64,000 nucleotides of DNA from Flavobacteriaceae bacterium PS02338 (GCA_029959615.1 JASCOD010000001.1:434001-498000); one strand, 5' to 3'. Counted from the stretch's first letter, positions 1-9,329 are shown. Translations and numbers: made by a program. The notes: generated by a model not told the origin, from the sequence alone.

Positions 1-2001
1 CACGTAATCCATTAGCTTCGTATGTATGTTTCGAGCTTCTTCATTTACATTAAAAAACCTTACGCCAGTAACAATGGCATCAAAAGAAGAGAGGTTGTTT
101 AATAAGACTTGTGATGTATTTAAATGTACCACCTCGTAACCAACCTGTTGCAGTGCATTAGAGACTAGATCTCCCGCCCCAACAATATAAGCGATGCGTT
201 TTCCTGCTATTTTCAAATCGGCTACCTCTAGTTTGGCTGTTGCATTTGGAAACAAATTGATATTTGGAATATGATCGTAGCGAATAGTTCTAAAACCTTT
301 GCTTTCTATTTCACCAGCAATTTTCACTTCCAATTTCAGTTTCGCAGATGATGAGTTTGCACTCGGAGTAATTGTAAAAACAACAAGCTGACCATCTCCT
401 TTCTGAACAAAATTGAAGTTAACTTTCTCTGGGCTACTTTTCCATCCTACAGGTAAAACAGGCACTACTTCTCCTGCTACATTTTTGGTAAAGCTCTTTA
501 AGTTTACTTCTATCGCCTTTGGCTGGCCATTTACAAAAAGATAAGCTTGGTCGCTCAAAGTTGCTGTTACTTTTGGCGCAATTACCAAAGGTTGATATTG
601 TTCACCTTTAATCGGATCCGTAGATTTGAAGAGGATAGGCAAATTGATTTCCAACGGTTCTCCTTCAATAGTAAACTGAACTTTAGCAGTCAACGCATTC
701 GGATTTTCAGGATAACCAATTTCCTCTTGCTTATCGATAATGTAATAGCCTATCGGATGTTCCTTTTTAAGATAGTAAGGCTGGGTGATATCAGATTTCT
801 CTGCTCTTACATTGTACTTCATCGAAGAAAGACGATTATCTTGCAAATCAATATTTCTGCCATTTAACTGTCCACTGATTTTTAAAGAATTCGAAGCTCT
901 ATAAATGGTATTTAAGTTTACGGGAATTGAATCGCCGACAGCATAATTCGCTTCCGGAACAACTGCCTCTGCCCATAAACCAGCGCAAGCTATAATTAAT
1001 TCATCTAATAACTGCTGATTAAAATCCTGTTCTTTAGCCGCAAGCCTTTTTAGCTTTAGTAAATCTGGTAGCGATGCTGATGGTTGGTTAATTCTATATT
1101 GCTGCTGTATTTGGTTCAGTAGAAGCAAAATATTTTTATTGCTCACCGAAATATTGATCCCATCGAATAAGGAAGCTTTCGCAGGTTCACCCGCAGTATG
1201 GCTAAAATATTCGAAAGCTTCACCCCTTTGCAGCGGAGAACCAAAGCCTTGGCTTTTATGGTTGGTTCGGCTAACTGCGGCAATTTCTCCGTAGCTTTTA
1301 CCTAGCAATGGATTATAGGTTCCTATGTTAATCTTCAATTGGTCTGGCGCAGTGGTATTGTTACTGCCAAAATTGTACGTATTCCATAAAATTCGTTTCG
1401 CTTTCCAAACCGTTACGCCTTTCTTTAACTGTTCTGGAAATTGCTTTGGATCTGCCGCAGCTACAAAAGCTTCTCTAGCAATAATAGCCGAAGCAGCGTG
1501 ATGACCGTGTCCAGCCCTGGTGTCTTCTGGAAAACGGGTGATGATCACATCCGGTCTGAATTTTCTGATCATCCAAACCGCATCTGCTAGAATTTGGTCT
1601 TTGCCCCAAATCTTGAAAGTTTCAGCGGAAGTTTTAGAGAAACCAAAATCGTTAGCCCTACTGAAAAACTGCTCAGCGCCATCCACTTTTCTAGCTGCCA
1701 GAAGCTCCTGAGTTCTGATTTGGCCTAGCAATTCTGCCTGCTCGTTACCAATCAGGTTTTGTCCTCCGTCACCTCTAGTTAAGGATAAATAAGCGGTTCT
1801 TACTTTTGCCTCTTTGGCTAGATAGGCTAACAATCTAGTATTTTCGTCGTCTGGATGTGCAGCAATATAGAGCACGCTACCTTTTACCGAAAGTCTAGCA
1901 ATGCCTTGAGCTATTTCTGCCGCATTAGGAGTATTTGACTGTTGCGCTTTCAAGAAGCACGGCAATAGCATAGCAGCAAGAAAAAATGTCTTGATGTTCA
2001 T
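1..2001 (-). CDS. PIG-L family deacetylase-like protein (3' end cut by window edge)
   Basis: A 667-codon open frame runs from an ATG at 2001 to the window edge without a stop, so the C-terminus is missing. It starts with a signal peptide (about residues 1-19, ending near LKAQ). AHPDDE at residues 48-53 and HGHH at about 165-168 form the zinc-binding signature of the PIG-L / LmbE N-acetylglucosaminyl deacetylase superfamily. The catalytic part is followed by several hundred residues of beta-rich, secreted-type sequence, so this is the long Bacteroidota form rather than the short LmbE form. Likely a periplasmic or surface hydrolase of N-acetylated sugars; the substrate is unknown. The family call is firm, the reaction is inferred. 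Confidence 0.85.
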   Translation of the reverse strand, partial: MNIKTFFLAAMLLPCFLKAQQSNTPNAAEIAQGIARLSVKGSVLYIAAHPDDENTRLLAYLAKEAKVRTAYLSLTRGDGGQNLIGNEQAELLGQIRTQELLAARKVDGAEQFFSRANDFGFSKTSAETFKIWGKDQILADAVWMIRKFRPDVIITRFPEDTRAGHGHHAASAIIAREAFVAAADPKQFPEQLKKGVTVWKAKRILWNTYNFGSNNTTAPDQLKINIGTYNPLLGKSYGEIAAVSRTNHKSQGFGSPLQRGEAFEYFSHTAGEPAKASLFDGINISVSNKNILLLLNQIQQQYRINQPSASLPDLLKLKRLAAKEQDFNQQLLDELIIACAGLWAEAVVPEANYAVGDSIPVNLNTIYRASNSLKISGQLNGRNIDLQDNRLSSMKYNVRAEKSDITQPYYLKKEHPIGYYIIDKQEEIGYPENPNALTAKVQFTIEGEPLEINLPILFKSTDPIKGEQYQPLVIAPKVTATLSDQAYLFVNGQPKAIEVNLKSFTKNVAGEVVPVLPVGWKSSPEKVNFNFVQKGDGQLVVFTITPSANSSSAKLKLEVKIAGEIESKGFRTIRYDHIPNINLFPNATAKLEVADLKIAGKRIAYIVGAGDLVSNALQQVGYEVVHLNTSQVLLNNLSSFDAIVTGVRFFNVNEEARNIHTKLMDYV

Positions 2002-2093
2002 TGTGTATTGGTTGTATGGCTAAAATAGTTAATTTTTGTAAAAGCTTTCAGAAATGGAACGTTGTTTGCATAACTGACACTATATTTTTACAA

Positions 2094-2150
2094 GCCGCAG
2101 ATGCACAGATTTTCAGCTATAAAATATCGAAACAAAAAATCATCTGTGGT
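2094..2150. repeat. Degenerate CCACAGATGCACAGAT-family inverted repeat
   Basis: The left arm GCCGCAGATGCACAGAT (2094-2110) faces a shortened right arm with ATCATCTGTGG near 2139-2149. It belongs to the same family as 4603-4654 and the ends at 19648 and 20127, but differs by a substitution and a missing segment in the right arm. It lies in the promoter-proximal gap 21 bp before the lipoprotein gene at 2172. Confidence 0.6.
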
Positions 2151-2171
2151 TAATCTAAACACACACAAGAA

Positions 2172-2771
2172 ATGAAACAACTAATTTTAGCCTGCTTTAT
2201 CATCCTAGGGTTAGGATCGTGCGGCATTAACAGACAAGCACAACAAATTAAAGCGTTAGAAAAGTGCGATTACCGATTAACTGATGCTACAAACGTTACG
2301 GTAGCGGGTACAGATGTCAGAAAATTAATGGACGGAAAATCCGTAAACATGGTCAACTTTCCTGGTATTGCTTTAGGTTTGCTTAGAAAAGATATACCGC
2401 TTAGAGCAAAGCTGAATTTAGAAATCACCAATCCTTCTAACTCATTAGCGGCTATCAATAACTTCGATTATATTGTACTTATTAACCGACAAGAGGTTTT
2501 CAATGGTTCAGTTGATCAGAGCGTAAGTATCGGAGCCGGGCAAACCACCCAAGTTCCAGTGCAGGTAAACGCAAATATTTACAAATTCTTAACAGACAAC
2601 AAAATGCTAGATGATATTAGTGCCTTTATAGGTGGGGCTACCAATGGCTCGGAGAAAAAAGGACTGGTTACCTTAAAAATAAGGCCTTCTATTAAAGTTG
2701 GTGATGGATTGGTAAAATATCCTGGTTACATTACAATTGACAAAGAAGTAAGCAGCAAAATTTTGTTGTAA
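2172..2771 (+). CDS. Putative lipoprotein with LEA type 2 (WHy)-like domain
   Basis: This 199-residue protein begins with a lipoprotein signal peptide; the lipobox LGSC gives a lipidated Cys17. Residues of about 80-180 (LNLEITNPSNSLAAINNFDYIVLINRQ and onward) have the pattern of LEA type 2 / WHy domains: an 'N-P' turn, a strand with F-D-Y, then a conserved polar stretch. Such domains are usually periplasmic and of unclear function. The gene stands alone, is followed by a terminator at about 2796, and is preceded by a copy of an intergenic repeat. The lipoprotein call is strong, the domain call moderate. Confidence 0.7.
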   Translation: MKQLILACFIILGLGSCGINRQAQQIKALEKCDYRLTDATNVTVAGTDVRKLMDGKSVNMVNFPGIALGLLRKDIPLRAKLNLEITNPSNSLAAINNFDYIVLINRQEVFNGSVDQSVSIGAGQTTQVPVQVNANIYKFLTDNKMLDDISAFIGGATNGSEKKGLVTLKIRPSIKVGDGLVKYPGYITIDKEVSSKILL

Positions 2772-2795
2772 GAACAACTTTCTAATAGATATAGA

Positions 2796-2826
2796 GCCGC
2801 ATGAGATTTACTTATGCGGTTTTTTA
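2796..2826 (+). terminator. Rho-independent terminator after the lipoprotein gene
   Basis: CCGCAT and ATGCGG arms around a short loop (2797-2819) are followed by a T run. It begins 25 bp after the stop at 2771. Confidence 0.65.
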
Positions 2827-2867
2827 TTTTATACTTATCTTTAAAATACATCGAACCTTTTGAAGAT

Positions 2868-3485
2868 ATGTCTGAAAAATTCCTAAATAAATATAGGATT
2901 TCTTCTGCACGAGCAGCATGGTGGGATTATGGCTCAAACGCCGCCTATTTTATTACCATTTGCACGAACAAAAGAATGCACTATTTTGGCAAAGTGATTA
3001 ATGGTGAAATGCAATTATCTGCCATTGGCAAAATTGCCCAGCAATGCTGGCATAAAATTCCTTACATTTTCCTTTTGTGATAACGGATGAATTTGTGGCG
3101 ATGCCTAATCATATTCATGGGATTATCATTATTAATAACATTGATGAACCTAAAATTCAAAATTTTGTATTATCGAATAATAATTCCTTCGTACAGACGC
3201 AAAATATTGCGTATCCTGATATACCCAAAGAGACACAGGATTTTGTGTCTAACAAATGACCATAAACCTAAAAACAAATTTGGGCCACAATCAAAAAACC
3301 TGGCATCTATTATCCGCGGATTTAAAATTGGTGTGACCAAATCTGCACGATTAATCAATCCTGATTTTGCTTGGCAACCCAGATATCATGACCATATTAT
3401 TCGTGACGAAAAGGCGTACGAAAATATTTCAAATTATATCCGAAATAATCCCAAAAACTGGAGCAAGGACAAATTTCATCAATAA
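2868..3485 (+). pseudogene. REP-associated tyrosine transposase (RAYT, IS200-like Y1 family), frameshifted
   Basis: Three fragments together make one RAYT. The first (from ATG 2868) carries WWDYG, AYFITICT and YFGK, and ends at a stop at 3080. The second is in another frame, with HFPFVITDEFV and the HUH motif in PNHIHGI (about 3065-3256). The third returns to the first frame, with NKFGPQSKNLASIIRGFK and the tyrosine region YENISNYIRNNP, ending at 3485. The shifts lie near 3060 and near 3255 and compensate each other. The full-length product would have about 205 residues, normal for the family. RAYTs are single-strand DNA transposases linked to REP palindromes. This copy should be inactive unless the shifts are sequencing errors. 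Confidence 0.8.
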
Positions 3486-3487
3486 AA

Positions 3488-3510
3488 AAGCCCCGATTAA
3501 ATCGAGGCTT
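3488..3510. terminator. Bidirectional terminator hairpin
   Basis: AAGCCCCGAT (3488-3497) pairs with ATCGAGGCTT (3501-3510) with one mismatch. A and T tracts flank it on both sides. It lies between the convergent transposase remnant and the gene ending at 3515. Confidence 0.65.
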
Positions 3511-3514
3511 CCAT

Positions 3515-4144
3515 TTATATTTTTTCTCCTTTTTCGAGTTTTTCCTTACGATGTTCTTGCGACAGATAGTGCAACAAGGTATTTAACACCACTGCATTCC
3601 AATCGTTATGCAAACTTACGTTTATATTTTTCTTCGTATCGTACATATCTTGCACATGCAATACTCCTTTATCTAAGAAGTATTTGATTTGGCTCCAAGG
3701 AATAATACCAGTCTTTGTCTTACCTAAAAACCAGGTTTTGTAAGATACTTCAAACCCTTGATAATCAAATTTCGCGGCACCAACCTCTAGTTTTTCCTGA
3801 TTATTCAGTTTTTCTATAAAATCGCTCACCAAATGCTTTTTCACATACTGCCATAGGCCCGACATCACGTAATAGTAAGTATGATCTTCTTCCAAGAGTT
3901 CTTCAACTTTACTACTTTCAAATTGTACGCTTACGGATTTACCATCTTTACCTTTAACCTCAATTGTATATTTTTTCTTGGTAGGTTTTTTTACCGGACC
4001 TATTAAAGATACGCCATATTTTACGGCGGCTACATCGTTACAGGCTATACGAGTTTGATTTACTTCAATAGCATCTGCAGTAATCTTTACTTTTTGCTTT
4101 GATGATGGGATGACGATATCTACGTCGAAATTATGGTGCTGCAT
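3515..4144 (-). CDS. Conserved hypothetical protein, possibly PH-like
   Basis: A 209-residue cytoplasmic protein without signal peptide or membrane segments. The first half is beta-rich (KQKVKITADAIEV, then TIEVKGKDGKSVSVQF). The second half repeats this style (AAKFDYQGFEVSYKTWF, then SQIKYFLDKGVLHVQD), and the C-terminus is a charged helix. The alternation of strands with a W-S-Q-I 'edge' resembles tandem PH-like domains, but I do not recognise the family with certainty. It is transcribed alone and convergent with the broken transposase. The start at 4144 is the only good ATG. Confidence 0.6.
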   Translation of the reverse strand: MQHHNFDVDIVIPSSKQKVKITADAIEVNQTRIACNDVAAVKYGVSLIGPVKKPTKKKYTIEVKGKDGKSVSVQFESSKVEELLEEDHTYYYVMSGLWQYVKKHLVSDFIEKLNNQEKLEVGAAKFDYQGFEVSYKTWFLGKTKTGIIPWSQIKYFLDKGVLHVQDMYDTKKNINVSLHNDWNAVVLNTLLHYLSQEHRKEKLEKGEKI

Positions 4145-4211
4145 GGGTTCGAATATACAGATATTTTAGAAATGATAATATACCAAATATCTAGGATTTT
4201 CAATTTTAATT

Positions 4212-4589
4212 TCACCAAGCTTTACCTAAGGTTAAGCCAATAGCTACCGCCAAAAAGCCAACCAACAAACTAGTTAAGGTATAAATAACAAGCAACGTAT
4301 AATTCTGTTGTTGCAACAACTGGATATTTTCTGATGCGAAGGTGGAAAATGTAGTGTAGCCACCACAAAAACCAGTGATAAAAAGCAAACGCAGGGTTTC
4401 ATTTTCTGCGGGGGTTCTACCGAATATCCCTGCACATATTCCTAATACAAAACACCCTAAGATGTTAGCGATGAAAGTTCCCAAAGGAAATCCGTAAACA
4501 GCATATCTAACCGCAAATACCGATGTAAGAAAACGGAAAATACTTCCTATTCCTCCACCTAACCCTACTAGTAAAATTTGTTTCAACAT
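4212..4589 (-). CDS. crcB: Fluoride efflux channel CrcB/Fluc
   Basis: A 125-residue, four-helix membrane protein of normal family length. Diagnostic parts are GGGIGSIFRF near the N-terminus, GTFIANILGCFVLG in helix 2, and GFCGGYTTFSTF in the helix 3 break, which lines the fluoride pore in known Fluc dimers. It exports fluoride passively across the inner membrane. It lies downstream of hutU on the same strand, separated by the 4603-4654 palindrome. No fluoride riboswitch is visible in the short upstream gap. Confidence 0.92.
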   Translation of the reverse strand: MLKQILLVGLGGGIGSIFRFLTSVFAVRYAVYGFPLGTFIANILGCFVLGICAGIFGRTPAENETLRLLFITGFCGGYTTFSTFASENIQLLQQQNYTLLVIYTLTSLLVGFLAVAIGLTLGKAW

Positions 4590-4602
4590 TTTATTGAATT
4601 AG

Positions 4603-4654
4603 CCACAGATGTACAGATATTCTTCATTTAATATTTATCTGTGCATCTGTGGCA
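4603..4654. repeat. Short palindromic copy of the CCACAGATGCACAGAT repeat
   Basis: GCCACAGATGTACAGAT (4603-4619) and ATCTGTGCATCTGTGGC (4638-4654) form a 17-bp stem with one mismatch around an 18-nt loop. The right arm is identical to the right end of the element at 20127-20143. It fills most of the gap between crcB and hutU. Confidence 0.85.
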
Positions 4655-4660
4655 AAAAAA

Positions 4661-6301
4661 TTATAAACCTAATCTATGTTTTCTTAATGTATCTTTAGCA
4701 ATATCATATCCAGCATCTGCATGACGAATTACTCCCATTGCTGGATCATTATGCAATACCCGCTTTAACCTCCTTGCTGCATCTTCTGTTCCATCGGCAA
4801 CGATCACCATGCCTGCGTGTATGGAGTAGCCAATACCTACACCACCACCATGATGTAAAGATACCCAACTTGCACCACCCGCAGTGTTAATTAAAGCATT
4901 TAATATTGGCCAATCTGCTACAGCATCCGAACCATCCAGCATTGCTTCAGTTTCTCTATTCGGTGAAGCTACAGAACCTGTGTCTAAATGATCGCGACCA
5001 ATTACAATTGGTGCTTTTACTTTCCCTTCGGCCACCAATTTATTAAATGCTAAACCTGCCTTTTCTCGTTCCCCCTGACCCAGCCAGCAAATTCTAGCTG
5101 GCAAACCTTGGAAAGCGATACGCTCTTGCGCCATGGTAATCCATCGTTTCAAACTCTCGTTCTCTGGAAATAATTCCAAAATAACTTTGTCGGTTTCGTA
5201 AATATCCTGAGGATCACCACTTAGAGCTGCCCAACGGAAAGGGCCTTTTCCCTCACAAAACAGCGGACGAATATAAGCTGGGACAAAACCAGGGAAATCA
5301 AAAGCATTTTTTACGCCGACTTCTAATGCTCGACCACGTAAGTTATTACCATAGTCGAATGTAATGGCACCCCTTTTCTGCAGTTCCAACATCTGCTCCA
5401 CATGTTTCGCCATAGTGGCATAACTGTTTTTCACATATTCCTCAGGATTTTTCTGGCGTAAATCAGCAGCTTCTTCAACCGTTAATCCCTCTGGAAAATA
5501 GCCAATCAAAGGATCATGAGCCGAAGTTTGGTCTGTTAAAGTATCAGGAGTAATGTCTCTATCTATCAATCGTTGTAATAGCGCTACAGCGTTACAAACC
5601 ACACCAATAGAAATGGCCTTACCTTCTGTTTTATATTGCAAGGCTTTATCTATTGCTTCATCAATATCGTAAGCAATTTCATCAATATACCTTGTTTCTA
5701 AACGCTTTTGAATACGCCATTCTTCTACGTCTGCTGCTAGGCATACCCCTTGGTTCATGGTAATAGCCAAAGGTTGTGCACCACCCATGCCACCTAAACC
5801 GGCAGTAACATTTAACTTTCCTCTTAGATTACCATCGAAATGCTTTTTGGCCAAAGCGGCATAGGTTTCGTAAGTTCCTTGCACAATTCCTTGCGAACCG
5901 ATGTAAATCCACGAACCAGCAGTCATCTGTCCATACATCATTAGGCCTTTATCTTCTAGTTCATCGAAATGTTGCTGTGTAGCCCATTTGGGCACCAGTT
6001 GCGAATTAGAAATTAATACTCTTGGTGCATCTTTATGTGTTGGCAAAACACCTACAGGTTTCCCCGATTGGATGAGCAAAGTTTCATCATCTTCTAAGCT
6101 TTTTAGTGCCTTGATAATTAATTCCAATGCTTCTTTATTTCTCGCAGCTTTACCTCTTCCTCCATACACAATCAAATCCTCCGGTTTCTCGGCAACCGCT
6201 GGATCTAGATTATTCAACAACATTCTCAATGCAGCCTCTTGCACCCAGCCCTTGCAATTCAACATGTTTCCGTGTGGTGTTTGACTTACTTTTAGGTTCA
6301 T
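4661..6301 (-). CDS. hutU: Urocanate hydratase
   Basis: A 546-residue protein, close to the normal length of urocanase. It converts urocanate to imidazolonepropionate, the second step of histidine breakdown, using NAD+ as an electrophile. Visible motifs are [12 protein letters not shown] near the N-terminus, [14 protein letters not shown], the NAD-binding [14 protein letters not shown], and [17 protein letters not shown] with the conserved cysteine, followed by [20 protein letters not shown] and the [13 protein letters not shown] region. The ATG at 6301 gives the canonical start. The hutH gene lies 3 kb upstream on the same strand. No hutI or hutG is in the window. Confidence 0.96.
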   Translation of the reverse strand: MNLKVSQTPHGNMLNCKGWVQEAALRMLLNNLDPAVAEKPEDLIVYGGRGKAARNKEALELIIKALKSLEDDETLLIQSGKPVGVLPTHKDAPRVLISNSQLVPKWATQQHFDELEDKGLMMYGQMTAGSWIYIGSQGIVQGTYETYAALAKKHFDGNLRGKLNVTAGLGGMGGAQPLAITMNQGVCLAADVEEWRIQKRLETRYIDEIAYDIDEAIDKALQYKTEGKAISIGVVCNAVALLQRLIDRDITPDTLTDQTSAHDPLIGYFPEGLTVEEAADLRQKNPEEYVKNSYATMAKHVEQMLELQKRGAITFDYGNNLRGRALEVGVKNAFDFPGFVPAYIRPLFCEGKGPFRWAALSGDPQDIYETDKVILELFPENESLKRWITMAQERIAFQGLPARICWLGQGEREKAGLAFNKLVAEGKVKAPIVIGRDHLDTGSVASPNRETEAMLDGSDAVADWPILNALINTAGGASWVSLHHGGGVGIGYSIHAGMVIVADGTEDAARRLKRVLHNDPAMGVIRHADAGYDIAKDTLRKHRLGL

Positions 6302-6480
6302 ATATTTGGTGGTTATATTTATTACTTACCGCCTAAAAACCTTAGCACATTTAAGTCTTCGGTTTATTCATTTCCTTAGATGGTCGTTATTTTGGTCACA
6401 GAAATCTAAAATCGTAATTCTAAAATCGTAAATACCTTCAATGTTACAATTTCAAATTTAACGAATTATTAATAATTGCT

Positions 6481-6488
6481 TAGTTTTG
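6481..6488 (+). promoter_or_regulatory. -7 box abutting the start of the His/Cys-rich gene
   Basis: TAGTTTTG matches the Bacteroidota -7 consensus TAnnTTTG and ends 7 nt before the ATG at 6496. The -33 position 20 nt upstream reads TTTA. The transcript should be leaderless or nearly so. Confidence 0.5.
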
Positions 6489-6495
6489 TATTTCA

Positions 6496-6831
6496 ATGTC
6501 TGTGAAGAAACGTCATTTCTTGAAACAAATCTCCGCGATAGTAATTCTAGCGATATTTTCGTTGGCTATTACGCCTTGGAGTGCTTTGCATCATCACGAA
6601 GACAGCGTTCCTATTCACGAAAAGAATTGTACTCATACCGTACACGTCAAAACTTCTACAGAAAATTGTTTAATCTGTAAAGCTCATTTTGAGAAAAACT
6701 TTGTTTCTGACTTCCAGAACTACTTGGTTTATCTTAAAGCAAATCTCGTAGAAAATGTATTTCCATTAGTCGGCAACTCATTTACCGACATCATTGCTAG
6801 CTGCCTACGAGGTCCGCCAGCTGATCAATAA
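6496..6831 (+). CDS. Small secreted His/Cys-rich protein
   Basis: A 111-residue protein with an N-terminal hydrophobic segment (about residues 12-30), then a cluster of possible metal ligands: HHHED, HEKNCTH, HVK, and CLICKAHF. The tail ends in LRGPPADQ, a short motif seen at the end of small proteins that precede TonB receptors in this phylum. The TonB receptor at 6946 follows after 114 bp on the same strand. A role in periplasmic handling of copper or zinc is an inference from residue content and position; I do not assign a named family with certainty. Confidence 0.6.
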   Translation: MSVKKRHFLKQISAIVILAIFSLAITPWSALHHHEDSVPIHEKNCTHTVHVKTSTENCLICKAHFEKNFVSDFQNYLVYLKANLVENVFPLVGNSFTDIIASCLRGPPADQ

Positions 6832-6945
6832 ATCTACCTATTTCTTTTTGCTATCTTTTTATTGTCAATAGGCGATGAAGGTATAGCCAATTAATTATCC
6901 TTTGTTTTACTTAGTGGTATTACCACTGAATTATATTTTTCGTAT

Positions 6946-9252
6946 ATGAAAAGGTTACATCTTTTAGTAACTGTTTTTGGCATTTTGCTATCTCTAAATA
7001 CATTTGCTAACGCATTGGTTAGCATTAAAGGTAAGGTTGTTGATGCCTCAACACAAGCACCATTAGCTGGTGCCACACTATATATTTCTGATTTAAAAGC
7101 AAGCACAAGCACCAACAATAATGGTGAGTTCACTTTTAACAATGTTCCATCAAAAGGTAAGTTCCTATTAGAAGTTCGTTATTTAGGCTACAAAACTTCT
7201 TCAAAATTGGTTGATTTGTCTGTACAGCAAGAAATCACTTTTGCTATGGAATCGTCTGTTATTGAAAGCGCCGAAGTGGTAATTACCGGAACTCCATTTA
7301 GTTCTAACAACAAAACAAACAGCTTAGCTGTAGTATCGGTTAGCCGTGATAAATTGGCGCAATCAGCCGCTACCAATTTAGTAGATGCAATAGCCAAAGT
7401 TCCAGGTGTAGCACAGGTAACTACTGGTGGTGCTATTTCTAAACCAAGCATTAGGGGTTTGGGCTATAACCGCGTATTAACTATGGTTGATGGCGCTAGA
7501 GAAGAGGGACAACAGTGGGGCGACGAACACGGTGTACAAGTAGACCAGTTTTCTGCAGCTCGTATCGAAGTTTTGAAAGGCCCTGCGAGTTTACTTTACG
7601 GTTCTGACGCTTTGGGTGGGGTAATCAACATTATCGATGATTTAGTGCCTGCGGCTGAAACTTACAATGGAAATTTCACTACCAATTACAACACCAACGC
7701 AGGTTTAACCGCTTCTTCGTTGATGATGCAAGGCAACACCAATGGATTTGTGTATCGCGGCCGTGTTTCTTACAAAAACGCTTATGGTTTCGGTTATAAA
7801 GGTCATGTAGTTCCAAATGCCGGTTTTAACGAAATCAACACCAGTGCCATGTTAGGCCTAAACAAAACTTGGGGCTACACGCACTTAAGTTTATCTCGTT
7901 TTGCAACCAATATTGGTTTGGTAGAAGAAGGACCAGATGCTGATGGAAATTATGCCGATGAGGAGGGAAATATCATTAGCAACAGCGATGCTAAATCAAG
8001 ATCATTAAACCTGCCTTTTCAAAATATCAATCATTACCGTGCGGCTTTAAATAGCAACATACTTTTAGGTGGTGGCCAGTTAAAATCTACTTTTGCTTTT
8101 CAGCGTAACATTAGAAAAGAATTTGAAGAGACTAAAGATGAACCAGGTTTAAACTTAGGTTTGAATTCTTACACTTATGATGTAAAATATTCTTTCGCTA
8201 ATGATGGCAAATGGGAACCAACTATCGGATTACAGGGCATGTACCAAACCAACAGAAATAGTGGAGAAGAATTTTTAGTGCCTGATTATAACAGCAACAA
8301 CATCGGTGCTTTTGCTTATTTGAAACGCAATTTCGAAAACGGCGCTATTAACGCTGGTGTACGTTATGACTACAAAAAAATTGACGGAAAAGATTTGTTT
8401 GAAGATCACGAGGACCATAGAGATCAAATCTTTAGTGCATTTGACAATAGCTTCTCCAACTTTACGGGATCTTTGGGTTTCGCATTTGATATCGCAAAAA
8501 ACCTTAACTTAAAAGGAAACATTGGTTCTGGATTTAGAGCACCCAACATTGCAGAACTAGGTGCCAATGGTAAACACGAAGGTACTTTTAGGTACGAAAT
8601 TGGTAATAGTGGCCTAAAACAGGAAACCAGTTTACAGTTTGATTTGGGTTTAACTTACCAAGCAGAAAACATTACTTTGGGCCTAAATGCTTATAGCAAT
8701 AAAATCTACGATTATATTTATTTGAGCAACTTAAATAATGAAACTATTGTAGCTACCGACCATGATGGCAATACAGAAACACTACCTGTTTATCGTTTCT
8801 TACAAACAGATGCTAATTTAGTGGGTGGCGAGGCCTCAGTAGATTTTCACTTGATAAAGGCATTACACTTTGAGAATACTTTTGCTTACGTAAAAGGAAC
8901 TAACAAAGCAACCAATTCTCCTTTGCCATTTATTCCAGCAGCAAGTTTAAATAACGAAATCCGTTTTGAACCAACCGTAAAGGGGCTAAATGATAGTTTC
9001 ATTAAAGTTGGTTTAACAAATGTTTTTAAACAAGATAGGATTGATGCGTTTGAAACAGAAACTGATGGCTATACGTTGTTTGATGCCGGAATTGGCACGT
9101 CCTTTAAAACTAAAAAAGGCAAACTAAACATTTGGGTTACCGGACAGAACTTAACCAACAGACTTTATTACAACCACTTGAGCCGCTATAAATTAGCTGG
9201 CATTTACAACCCTGGTCGTAATGTAAGTTTTGGAATTAGCGTGCCGTTGTAA
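6946..9252 (+). CDS. TonB-dependent outer-membrane receptor
   Basis: A 768-residue protein with a signal peptide (about 1-22), a carboxypeptidase-like regulatory domain (about 25-105: SIKGKVVDASTQAPLAGATL), a plug domain (about 110-230, with IRGLGYNRVLTMVDG and IEVLKGPASLLYGSDALGGVINI) and a 22-strand barrel ending in GRNVSFGISVPL. It imports a ligand across the outer membrane using TonB energy. There is no SusD partner, so glycans are unlikely. The extracellular part holds DHEDHRD and ANGKHEG, acidic and His-rich loops like those in metal receptors such as ZnuD. Together with the upstream His/Cys-rich protein this points to a metal or metal complex, which is an inference. Confidence 0.88.
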   Translation: MKRLHLLVTVFGILLSLNTFANALVSIKGKVVDASTQAPLAGATLYISDLKASTSTNNNGEFTFNNVPSKGKFLLEVRYLGYKTSSKLVDLSVQQEITFAMESSVIESAEVVITGTPFSSNNKTNSLAVVSVSRDKLAQSAATNLVDAIAKVPGVAQVTTGGAISKPSIRGLGYNRVLTMVDGAREEGQQWGDEHGVQVDQFSAARIEVLKGPASLLYGSDALGGVINIIDDLVPAAETYNGNFTTNYNTNAGLTASSLMMQGNTNGFVYRGRVSYKNAYGFGYKGHVVPNAGFNEINTSAMLGLNKTWGYTHLSLSRFATNIGLVEEGPDADGNYADEEGNIISNSDAKSRSLNLPFQNINHYRAALNSNILLGGGQLKSTFAFQRNIRKEFEETKDEPGLNLGLNSYTYDVKYSFANDGKWEPTIGLQGMYQTNRNSGEEFLVPDYNSNNIGAFAYLKRNFENGAINAGVRYDYKKIDGKDLFEDHEDHRDQIFSAFDNSFSNFTGSLGFAFDIAKNLNLKGNIGSGFRAPNIAELGANGKHEGTFRYEIGNSGLKQETSLQFDLGLTYQAENITLGLNAYSNKIYDYIYLSNLNNETIVATDHDGNTETLPVYRFLQTDANLVGGEASVDFHLIKALHFENTFAYVKGTNKATNSPLPFIPAASLNNEIRFEPTVKGLNDSFIKVGLTNVFKQDRIDAFETETDGYTLFDAGIGTSFKTKKGKLNIWVTGQNLTNRLYYNHLSRYKLAGIYNPGRNVSFGISVPL

Positions 9253-9273
9253 TATTTCACCAACTAGCATAAT

Positions 9274-9306
9274 AGACTTACGAAGTTTTTGAAACTTCGT
9301 AAGTCT
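9274..9306. terminator. Perfect 15-bp hairpin between convergent genes (repeat family AGACTTACGAAGTTT)
   Basis: AGACTTACGAAGTTT (9274-9288) and its exact complement (9292-9306) enclose a 3-nt loop. It lies between the convergent TonB receptor and hutH genes and probably terminates both. A diverged copy of the same sequence is at 32041-32073, so it is also a dispersed repeat. Confidence 0.75.
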
Positions 9307-9329
9307 TAATTCATCGAAATGACAAAAGT

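Noticed and set aside
4590..4660. Fluoride riboswitch before crcB
   Set aside because: The short upstream gap is filled by the dispersed palindrome; no riboswitch core is recognisable.
6405..6432. Tandem repeat TCTAAAATCGTAA
   Set aside because: Only two short copies; too little to call a repeat family or binding site.
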